Of a stretch of 64,000 bases of DNA, positions 24,767 to 36,700 are shown in pieces. Source of the stretch: Littorina saxatilis (lineage: Eukaryota; Mollusca; Gastropoda; Littorinimorpha; Littorinidae); assembly GCF_037325665.1 (NCBI RefSeq), contig NC_090247.1, positions 18,540,297-18,604,296 on the forward strand, read 5' to 3'. The position numbers were made by a program, and so were the translations under genes. The notes under the pieces were generated by a model. That model made no database searches. It was not told the DNA's origin and was given only the letters and a program-made list of their open reading frames with translations. Positions within the stretch are counted from its first letter, which is position 1; the number at the start of each line of letters is the position of its first letter.

Positions 24767-27700
24767 TTACGAGGAACGCGCGAACCACGAGAGAAGGACG
24801 GAGCTGACCGCTATGAGGACAAAGCTGAGTGACGATGGAGCGAAGCGGTGACCGGTGCCCCCGACCTGTGCCTGCACCATGCCACGGTAATAGTTGTTGC
24901 CGTTCAGCACCAGTCTGCACACAGATATCATTATTATTAACGCCTAAGAACTGTGAAGAGATACTAGGAGCTCATACCTGCCAGGTTCCATCTGTGTGTC
25001 TGTACAGTACAGTGGAGCTCATACCTGCCAGGTTCCATCTGTGTGTCTGTACAGTACAGTGGAACTCATACCTGCCAGGTTCCATCTGTGTGTCTGTACA
25101 GTACAGTAGTACCTGCCATATCCGGTCACCCATTAGTCATTGCAAAGGTGACCGCAAATATCAGGTGGCCGTTCATTACAGGCCCCCTCCTCCTCCAAAA
25201 AAACACCAAAAACACGATCAAGTTTTCATGAAGAAAAGAAAGCGATCATCCACGAGCCGCCGATTCATTGTCTCTGTTAGTTTTGCTTTCGTTTATACAT
25301 CTTAATTATTTGCGTGTTTAACTCGATCGTCCTGGCTAAGCTATTGTTTCGTATGTTTCTATGTGTGTTGTTTGGATTATTATATATGTATTTGAGTGTC
25401 AGATAAACAAGTGTTTCAAACTCACATCAGCTGTGATCGATCCGGAAGTGACTGCCGTAAATGTACATGTATGCGCATGTCTGTATTTACAGTTTGCGCA
25501 TGCGTAAGTATTCATGTCGTCTGCTCGTGCTGTCCCGCTGTGCACACAACACACACACACCACAGGCGCTCGCCCGCGAAAGTGACAAGTGGCCGTTAAG
25601 TGGCCGCTCCTGTCGAGTAAGAGGGGCACCTTAGGGCAAAAATCAGTGACCGTTGACCGCGTCAGACAGGTTAACGGCCATTAAGAGTCAATTATAGAAG
25701 GAAAACTCATTAGTCATGGGAAAGCTGGCCGCTCCGGGCAGGTTCACGCCCACGAAAGGGCCGGAAATGGAAGGGACTACTGTACAGTGGAACTCATACC
25801 TACCACGTTCCATCTGTGTGTCTGTACAGTACAGTGGAACCCCCCTTTTAAGACCTCCACAAATCTGAGAAAATCAGGTCTTAAAAAGGGGGTACATTTA
25901 CAGAGGCTAGGGCTGTGTGAGACTATCCAATCACAGCCCCGAATCCCCTCACATGTCTATCAGAATAGCAAAACACATGGCTGTTGTGAAGCTGGTCAGA
26001 ATCAATACCAAACAAAACCTTCCACCCTTCTGTGCACTCTCTGCGCCTTCAGGGGGCCCGGTAGCTCAGTTGGTAGAGCACAGAGCCCATATTCAAGAAG
26101 GATCCGACAGTGGTTTTGTTGGTACGAGAAACAGAAAACTTCCGATAACCCCCTGTCGTGGAATTCACCAAGAACCGATAGCGCCTATCGTAGGCACTGT
26201 CCTACCATAAAGTTAGAGGTGCCTATCCCTACCGATAAGCACTGTTGTTGTTACGATAACTTTGATTTCAAGATTGCGGCCATCAGTTTGCAGCGTTACC
26301 GGGAAAGAAAAAATATTCTAAGACATACGATTTTGGGGGACGGAATACATGCACAAATTCCTATTCCGCATACACGATATTTTGCAGTTGACTGTTGACG
26401 GATGTGATAACTGACAACATTCAGTTTGCGAACAGAATGGGTGCCTAGCCTCTTGTATAGCAAGTGATACTCGTGTTGCGGTTTCACGCGTCTGGTGCAT
26501 ATCAAGATGTTTGCGTGGCGCCAATTTGGGGTGAGCCAGCCACGGTCAGCCAGCCACAGCAATTAAGCGCAGCCTTGACAGGGCACAGCTGCTGCTTCAG
26601 GCGCACGCACAGAGCGACCGTAAACAAGGGAATCCCCCGCTAGCTATCGGGGAGGCTGTCCGATGCCTGTGAATTCGGCAGTACGATAAAAGTTGTCGGA
26701 CAGAGAGCTATCAAACTTCGGGGCGCTTGTCGTAGGACATGACTTACTCAATTTCATAGACCATGCGTAGCAATCCCTCGTTGATCCTGTTGTCAGCAAA
26801 GTGCTGACCCACAATGCTGTGAATGACGCTGCGAGAATACGGGTCCAGTCTGCGTCCTGCCGTGCTGCCTGTCATCGTAACCAGCTGTTCAAAAGAATAA
26901 GATGTAAACGATGTAGGGTATATTGCAACAAGAATAATAAATCCTAAAACAATATAGACTGCTAACGTTCAAAAGTTCAGAATCAAAAAACAAGACTGGT
27001 GAGTTATTGGAACGACTATTTTATGACATAATGTGAATGATTTGTTTGGTTGTGAAATAAGACTGGTGAGTTATTGGAACGACTATTTTATGACATAATG
27101 TGAATGATTTGTTTGGTTGTGAACGACTATTTTATGACATAATGTGAATGATTTGTTTGGTTGTGAAATAAGCGTTCCAATAACTTACAATTCTTGTTTT
27201 GTGATTCTGAATAAAGACTTCACACGGACCCACACATACTGATTCAACGGATCTTAAAGCCCAACATTCGTCTCCAGGGGACAAAATCAAAACACAAGAA
27301 AGGTAACTTGTTGGAACGTTGTTATTGTAAAAATTACGTAACAGTCATTGTAACGTAATTTTGTCAATTACTGTAACGTAATGTTGTCAATAACAACGTT
27401 CCAACAACTTACCTTTCTTGTTTTTTTATTCAAAATTTTGGAACGTTGGCAGTCTCTTTGTTTTTGGATTTCCAGAGGACAAAGCCTATAGTAGAAAGAT
27501 AAATGAACAGGCACGAGAAAGAGGTACATCTGTCGCGCCCTCGATGTTGGTCTTTAAAAGGGGAAAATAGCTCAGTTGGTAGCAAGTTTGGCTTTAAAAC
27601 CAGTTGTCGTTATTAGCGTGGGTTCAATCCCCACGTTTGGCAAAAGGATTTCTTTCCCAGAGTCAACTTTGTGCAGATTCTCCTCGCTTGGTGTCCGAAC

Positions 27701-30700
27701 ACCCCCGTGTGCACGCATGGGCTCGATAAAAAAAACCAAGTTCACAGCGAAAGTTGCAGGGCTTGGAAACATGAATACATTCATGCAGGAAAAAAAAAAA
27801 GGTAGCGCTGTACTGTATGGCAGCTCGCTTTCCCCAGTGACAAAGCAGCCCGAATTTCCATGAGGGTGACCTCACAGGACGATATGAAATCTTATCTTAT
27901 CCTGCATCTTGCAGTTAAGTGTTCCAGGTAAAGCACTCACAGCTTGATCGTCACGCGAGTAGACAATGACGATGTCTTCCTCACAGGAGCTGATGTTCCA
28001 CAGGTCGTGTTCCAGGCGGTAGGCAAAATTCTGGACTTGGTCCAGCGGCTCTGCCCTCCTCCCTGTGGTCCTGAGAATCAAACATTTCTGTTTCAATCTC
28101 TACAGCAAGGCAAAGGATCTGGGAACAATTTGGAGCCATTTTCGGGAATAACAAAATTATGTGCTGTAAATTGTCCATAACGTTCTGTAAGTTTGCCTAA
28201 AGTCTCCTTGAACAATAACAACAAAAACTGCCCACACACAGACAAAATGTAATATGAAAGACAAAGAAAAAAAGAATCAAACACAGAAAAAAGAAAAAAC
28301 AAAAATTGTGTTTGCCACTTAATTTTTGATTGGCAAATGGTGAGTTTTTATCTCTGGTTTGTTTGCTTGTTTCACAATTACATTGTATAATCAATGATTT
28401 CCAATTTTCATAACTACTGACCACTCTAACAATGTTCATCTCACCCAAAAGTATTTCAAGAATTTGTTCAATATTTGACACCTGAAATTTGTATTTTTGT
28501 TACAGTGGAACCCCCCTTTTAAGACCTCAACAAATGTGAGAAAATCAGGTCTTAAAAAGGAGGGAGTCTTAAAATGGTGGTAAATTTACAGAGGTTCGGA
28601 ACAGAAAACCTCAGAAAGCAGGGTCTTAAAAGGGAGGGAGTCTTAAATCAGGGGTCTTAAAAGGGGGTTCCACTGTATCAACATTCTAAACGAAAGTAGT
28701 ATACTGTACAGTGGAACCCCCTGTATAAGACCCCCCCCCTCCCCCCCCCCCAATTTAAGACGCCCTCCTTCTTAAGACCCTGCATGGTTTCTGAGGTTTT
28801 CTGTTCATAACTTCTGTAAATGTACCCCCATTTTAAGACGCCCTCCTTTTTAAGACCTGGCTTTTTGAGATTTTTGGAGGTCTTAAAAAAGGGATCGCCC
28901 GGGAGGTTCCACTGTAACAAAAATACAAATTTCAGGAGTCAAATATTGAAAAAAAGTCTTGAAATACTTTTGGGTGAGATGAACATTGTTAGAGTGGTCA
29001 GTAGTTATGAAAATTGGAAATCATTGATAATTGTGAAACAAGCAAACAAATCAAAGATAAAAACACAGTTAATGCCGTTGTCTACATGATTCACTCACAG
29101 CATGGGTAGCGCTAGCCGGGGAACGAGGGCGATGGCCACCTTGTAAAAGCGAGGAGCACCGCCATGCTCACAGTGGTAGCGACTGCACGGACACATGGCC
29201 TGGTTATCCGTGAACGCAATGCCGTTCAGGAACCAGTCAATCGTCTCCACTGCAAAGACAAATAATGCATTGAAAACGTCAGCAGTGTTCTTCCCACTAT
29301 GCCGTTCAATCGTCTCCACTGCACAGACAAATATTGCATTGAAAACGTCAGCAGTGTTCTTCCCACTATGCCGTTCAATCGTCTCCACTGCACAGACAAA
29401 ATTAATATTGCATTGAAAACGTCAGCAGTCAGGAACCAGTCAATCGTCTCCACTGCACAGACAAATAATGCATTGAAAACGTCAGCAGTGTTCTTCCATG
29501 ACTGAGAGGACAATAGGTCAGTTAATGGACCTGGATTGAAAATATGTATGTATAGGTCCAGTGCCCTGGCGCGGCTACAGATTCAATGTTCTGTCAGAAG
29601 GCCTGCTACATGTTAAAACTATCGGTTGGCGACCGATCAGGGCTCAGAACAATATGCGTCAGATCAAAACTGTGTACGTCAATGACTGAGCACTGAGGCC
29701 TGAGAACAAGACAACGTCTGTGTTCAACGTGACGGGTGCAGTGGCCCAGTGAATAAGACATCGGCTTCCAAATTGGAAGGTTGTGAGTTCAAATCCCGGC
29801 TGCAGCAGCCTGGTGGGTTAAGGGTGGAGTTTTTTTTTTATCTGGCTGAAACTCCCACGTTCACTCATGCTTTTGCACGAGTGGGTTTTTACATGTATGA
29901 CCGTTTTTACCACGCCATTCAGGCAGCCATACGGCGCTTTCGAGGGAAGTTTGTCTTCATTCTTTTTCTTCATTCATGGGCTGAAACTCCCACGTTCACT
30001 CATGCTTTTGCACGAGTGGATTTTTACATGTATGACTGTTTTTACCCCGCCATTCAGGCAGCCATACGGCGCTTTCGGAGGAGGTTTGTCTTCATGTTGC
30101 CTGACGTTCACTTGAACGACGATTTAAGTTCCCCACCTGTACGTCAGTCTTTGGACTTTGACTGCCGTGAATGTTTGAGCGTGAAAGTGTCACACATATA
30201 TACATACTGTACAAGGTACAGTTACGGTAATGTATTGATTACTTCCCTTGGATTATTCTAGAAGTAGTCTGGCAAACTATTTTCCGCACCTTCGTATCTC
30301 TTGAAGGTCAGTGTGGTGGTGCTAACTTTTTAAATATTTTTGTTATTTCTTTCTCATTTGAAATAGCTATAAATATATGTATTTTTTTAATATAACGTTA
30401 ATTGTAAATCTTGATTCTGTTCACGACTGCAGACAACACAGGAATTAATGTTTTTGTCAGTGTTATTAGAATTGTTGTACCTTTTTGTCATTTCCAGAGA
30501 CATCATCAGTAATACAAAATTGTTTGAATGTTATTTGCTTATTCAAAAGATGAAATTAGACTTGTAAATGTTGCATAAACAGGCACAAATATTCAAACCC
30601 AACACAATTGTCCAACTGCAACCTTTTGTGTATTTGTGCATCTCCACTGGAGTGGTGAAGTAGGCCACATGGCCTTGACCACCGATAAAGCCTGATTAGA

Positions 30701-33700
30701 CAAGTTAACACCGCTCAACACTAGTTGGCCTATTTTGGGCGATAACGTCTAGTCTTCGGTATAATTCGTTCTACTCACAATGGTGAAGCAGACAATGTTT
30801 TGTTTAATTCACGCATGTGCAAAGCCCAACTTCTAAGAGGCGCAAAAACAAGAGCAGCACACGAGGGTCCATAGATCATCACTACAGCAGACGACAAAAA
30901 CCTGATGTCTCACAACATTTATTTTGCTAGGAGCATTTGTGGGGGCTGCAATGATAGTGAACTCTACTCTCGTATCATACAGCAGCTGAAGCAATATGGC
31001 CATGTTTTCACTGAGCATGTCGCAGATCCTCAGCGTGAGAAAGGTAGGAATGATTTTCATGTTTCAGATTAAAATGCACCTGACAAGGTCACGCTGTCTA
31101 CAGAGGCCAAGGTCAACCATCAGACACTGGCGCTTGATCTGTTTATAACTTTTAATTCTTTTTAACTAACTAGGTAATATTTCATGTTGATTTTAAGCTT
31201 GATTAGTGATTTTAAACTGAACTGTTTTGCCATTTTATTTCAGTTGGTTTACAACACTAAGAAATTTGTTTTGTTTTTCAAGGAAAGTTGTATATTTGGT
31301 ACCTACAGTTTTTTCTCTCTCGCTTAATTGATATTGTAATTGTAGATTTTGCAGATTGTTCATTACACTTCAGGGAAAAATTAATGCATATTGAAGAAAT
31401 TTGTCAACATTAGGCACTGGCAGAGAAATACAGATTTTAAGTGCGTGTTTTCCCGTGGGGTAACAGCAACTGCAGCTTTTAATTCTTCCTCTGTTAATCT
31501 GCCACACACTCTTATGCATTTCTCTTGATGTTGTTGCTTTCTTAGACAGTGACGTACAGTTTTCACATTGTTGTGTTCATTTATTCTCTCTCTTAGATGT
31601 CAAAATGGATGACAAAGGTATTCACGACGGAGACATGGAATGGCTTCATAAGTCTGATGGTAAGTAATAATATGGTAGCCTAATACATGTAATAACTGTT
31701 CATACACGCACATACATACACACAGACAGATACATAAACATGCACATACAGAAGCACACACATAAACACAGAGTGACTCTGAACCATCCCCACACACACA
31801 CGCATGCACACACACACGCACACACACACACACAGAGTAATATAAACAGAACACACATTCATACACATGATCTTGTATTTACTGGACAGTCCGACACTGA
31901 CAATATTATGGTCAATGCCATTCTCTGTTTACAGTTTGTTACTGTATTGTGGTCTTTCAGCGGTGGTAGCAGAATGCACTACACCTTCACTTGGCGTGGG
32001 TTATGAGATTGGTCGTGCTGTCGCTCTCAACAAGAAAATCTTGTGCCTCTTTCGTCCTGAGAGTGGAAAAAGTCAGTGAAATGTTTCTGTTTAAAGTTTC
32101 TTTGTTTCTCACTTTTCCACTATTTCTTTCTCTGCGTGGCTTTTTCTTGTTCCTTCCTCATTTATTTTTCTGTACACTTTTTTGTTGTTTTATTTCTCAT
32201 ATTTTGTTAAAAGGGTGAAAATGTATAACAGTTCTTATATATTTTTCATTTTAGCCCAGGCTTTGTGAACCCTTGTACAAGATGTTTTTAGGGGCCCGGT
32301 AGCTCAGTTGGTAGAGCACTGGACTTGTGATCGAAAGGTCGCAGGTTCGAATTCGGGCCGGGACGGACACGGGTCAACTTTATGTGCAGACCCAGAGACG
32401 GAAGCCATGTCCCACCCCCGTGGCATCACAATGGCACGTAAAAGACCTTGGTCATTCTGCCATAAGTGCAGGTGGGTGAATACACCTAAACACGCAGACA
32501 CCTGGGTAGCGCGACTCCGTTGCTGCTAGCTTTCCACTGGGAGGAAGCGACCCGAATTTCCCAGCGATGGGACAATAAAGTAATGAAAAGAAAAAGAAAA
32601 AAAAGGTATGTTCAAATCTGCATGATTGTATAACATAGACACTAAAAATGAAAAGGGCACAAAAATGCACCATTGCTGTCAACTTGTCTGTATGAACCAA
32701 TCAGTTTAGCTTGATCAGTCTGATCTTAAAAACCTTCAGTTCTTTTATGTTTTAGGTGTGTTGTCCTTTTGTCCAATTGTTGTTATAATCGTTTGCAGGC
32801 AGGCAGGGTGTGCCGAAGAAAATTTTACATTTTTATGTAACATTTTAATGGACAATAATAAAGTGTTGTTATTGTTATTGTTAGAATTAAACATTGCATT
32901 CATGAAGTGCTTTGAAACCCCAAACAAGTTTGTTGAAAAAAAATTCTTGACTTGGCATGCATACAGACTAAAATGAAACTTTGGCACTACACTAATGTAT
33001 CACCCATTGTCTGAATGCATGTAAAGTCATGAATTTAGGGGATATAATTTGATCTTTCTTTATTTGGTGTTTAACGTCGTTTTCAACCACGAAGGCAAGA
33101 ACCTCCCGTTTTCGACTGCTCGTGTGATTGACGGTGACACCTGCATCAGTAGAAATCGCACAACACAGGAACTATACACAACATAGCTAAACAAAACAAC
33201 CTTTCCTGGATAAATAATCGAAATGACTTTCTTCTCTTAAATGTTTGCCTAGTTGTGCCTATCCTGGATTTTCCTTGATTTTTAAATTAAAACTGTACGT
33301 TTTTATCAGGTCAAGTTTTGGGTACCCTTATTTGAGCGGCGGTCACGTGACCCAAGGTAAAAGAAATGTTTGATCCAAAAAGTGTGCTAGACATCCCAGT
33401 GAAGTGCCTTTCATGGCATAGAGAGTTTGAATGAAATGAACAGAAACTTTAATTTGGGGTACAAAATTCGTTGTCATAATTTTGTTGCCAAGTTTAGTCT
33501 TCCAAGAAGTTTGCTTGTTACTTCCCTTGCATTAGAAAAATCATACTTGATGAGCAAGTTAACATAATATCTTTTCTTAGTGTTTTTATTTTTATAGTTG
33601 TTATTGTTTTTGTGTATGAAGAGGGTAATGAAAATATTTGAACATTTTTCAGGGCTGTCAGCAATGATTCGAGGTGCAGAAGCTGATGGATCTTCGCTAA

Positions 33701-36700
33701 CGTGCAAAGACTACAAAGAAGAAGAACTGCCTGAGATACTGAAAACATTTTTTGCAAGTTTGTAATAAAGCAAACGCAAGGTTTTTTTCCGTCATTAAAA
33801 AAGTAATGAAGCAAGTACGATTTTGAAAGGGCATTGTTTCTTTAATTGAAATTGTAATAAACCAAACACCCAGCCTCTGACTGCACGAAATAAATTCTTT
33901 GAAAAATGCTCGCTCTTTACAGAGGGCACCTGGGATGTTCTCAAGCGGTGAGTGTTTGTAAAAGCCTGACAGTATCTGTGACCAGAATCTGATGGTTTAG
34001 ATGAAGCTGAGTGTGCCTTAAATATTAAAAACCAACCTGTCTGTCTTTAATCTTTCTTTATTTCATAGGTAACGTGGAAATACCTAGTTATTTTGAACGA
34101 TTTGAAAGTTAATTGTAAGCTAGTACAGTGGAGTCTAGATTGTAAAAAAAGGACCTTGTACAGTTAAACCTGTCCTGGCATCCACCTATGACAACAACCA
34201 CCTGCCTACAACAACCTCCCCGACACTTCTCCAACCACTGCCTTGTTTCTTAGATCTTGTGAGTACGCTCCCTTGCCTGATTTGGGTTTCACCTGGTTCT
34301 AGATGAAAGTGAGAAAGTCATGACAAACAGCAAGGCTTGGGATCTCTAGGGGTCCCAGATAGGATCAGACTAAGAACCTAGATCAGAGTTCAACTTTTTT
34401 TCTGCAGAGCCTTTCCCCCTCAACATTCTACTCCAAGAAGACACTGACAAGTACAGCAATGTGTATGACACTGACAAGTACAGCAATGTGTATGACACTG
34501 ACAAGTACAGCAATGTGTATGACACTGACAAGTACAGCAATGTGTATGACACTGACAAGTACAGCAATGTGTATGACACTGACAAGTACAGCAATGTGTA
34601 TGACACTGACAAGTACAGCAATGTGTATGACACTGACAAGTACAGCAATGTGTATGACACTGACAAGTACAGCAATGTGTATGACACTGACAAGTACAGC
34701 AATGTGTAAGACACTGACAAGTACAGCAATGTGTATGACACTGACAAGTACAGCAATGTGTATGACACTGACAAGTACAGCAATGTGTATGACACTGACA
34801 AGTACAGCAATGTGTAAGACACTGACAAGTACAGCAATGTGTATGACACTGACAAGTACAGCAATGTGTATGACACTGACAAGTACAGCAATGTGTAAGA
34901 CACTGACAAGTACAGCAATGTGTATGACACCGACAAGTACAGCAATGTGTATGACACTGACAAGTACAGCGATGTGTATGACACTGACAAGTACAGCAAT
35001 GTGTATGACACTGACAAGTACAGCAATGTGTATGACACTGACAAGTACAGCAATGTGTATGACACTGACAAGTACAGCAATGTGTAAGACACTGACAAGT
35101 ACAGCGATGTGTATGACACTGACAAGTACAGCAATGTGTATGACACCGACAAGTACAGCAATGTGTATGACACTGACAAGTACAGCAATGTGTATGACAC
35201 TGACAAGTACAGCAATGTGTATGACACCGACAAGTACAGCAGTGTGTATGACACTGACAAGTACAGCAGTGTGTATGACACCGACAAGTATAGCAATGTG
35301 TATGACACTGACAAGTACAGCAATGTGTATGACACTGACAAGTACAGCAATGTGTATGACACTGACAAGTACAGCAATGTGTATGACACCGACAAGTACA
35401 GCAGTGTGTATGACACCGACAAGTACAGCAATGTGTATGACACTGACAAGTACAGCAATGTGTATGACACTGACAAGTACAGCAATGTGTATGACACTGA
35501 CACTACAGTGGAATCTCCTTTGAGACCTCCAACAATCTGAGAAAATCAGGTCATAAAAAGGAGGGAGTCTGGGCGGGGATGTAGCTCAGTCGGTAGCGCG
35601 CTGGATTTGTATCCAGTTGGCCGCTGTCAGCGTGAGTTCGTCCCCACGTTCGGCGAGAGATTTATTTCTCAGAGTCAACTTTCTGTGCAGACTCTCCTCG
35701 GTGTCCGAACACCCCCCGTGTGTACACGCAAGCACAAGACCAAGTGCGCACGAAAAAGATCCTGTAATTCATGTCAGAGTTTGGTGGGTTATAGAAACAC
35801 GAAAATACTCAGCATGCTTCCTCCGAAAACGGCGTATGGCTGCCTAAATTGCGGGGTAAAAAACGGTCATACACGTAAAATTCCACTCGTGCAAAAAAAA
35901 AAAACACGAGTGCACGTGGGAGTTTCAGCCCACGAACGCAGAAGAAGAAGAAGGAGGGAGTCTTAAAATGGGGGTACATTTACAAAGGCTGCGAACAGAA
36001 ACTCTGAACAGAGGGAATCTTTAACAGAGAGGTCTTAAAATGGGGTTCCACATAGCTGCCAACCTTCTGAAGTCAAAATCCTGGAGCCAGGGGGTCCAGG
36101 GGGACCGTTTAGTCTTGAATATGAGCAGGGAGAAGTTGTACAATTCGGGAGATTCACGGAAAATCTGGGAGGGTTGGCAGATATGGTTCCATTATAGACA
36201 AAATCCGGAAATACCTCTGTCTGGTTTTTATAGGTTCTGGAAGAGCTGCTTTCCATTTGTCTTTCCTGGCTTTTCATTTGTCTTTCCTGGCTTTCCATTT
36301 GTCTTTCCTGGCTTTCCATTTGTCTTTCCTGGCTTTCCATTTGTCTTTCCTGGCTTTCCATTTGTCTTTCCTGGCTTTTCATTTGTCTTTCCTGGCTTTT
36401 CAAGGGAAAGCAACTCTTCCACAACCCACAAAATCCTGACAGAGTTATTTCCGGAAAACGTCTATTGAGCTTACAGTTACACCGATGTCTGGTAGCTTGC
36501 TTCAGTGTTCCTATGGAAACGAGGGAAAGCAATTCATCCACAACCCCCAAAATCCTGACAGAGTTATTTCCGTAAAAGGTCCATTCCACTTACACTGATG
36601 CCTGGTAAGGATGCCGTTAGGATCACAGATGTATCCAGGGTTGGGCCCCAGACCGCATGCCTTGGGGTTCTTCTGTGGGTTGGGAATCTCCTCCGGCAGC

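Larger units (their letters stand above)
28340..29070. repeat. Large inverted repeat in a MOLO1-like intron, with two MITEs in its centre
   Basis: Arms of about 150 bp (28340-28500 and 28917-29070) are complementary over nearly their full length, for example 'ctgaaatttgtatttttgtt' against 'aacaaaaatacaaatttcag'. Between them lie two full TACAGTGGAACC MITEs, 28501-28677 and 28707-28916, each with its own inverted ends. The right arm ends only about 30 bases from the exon 3 donor. Confidence 0.85.

Noticed and set aside
26296-26562. Transposase-like minus-strand frame (Harbinger type considered)
   Set aside because: No catalytic motif or domain order could be recognised; the region was left as unclassified.
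34370-35523. Long frames on both strands with nine-residue repeats (SVSYTLLYL, MCMTLTSTA, YDTDKYSNV)
   Set aside because: The 27-bp unit is divisible by three, so open frames are expected; variants are not biased to synonymous changes and one frame is broken by stops.
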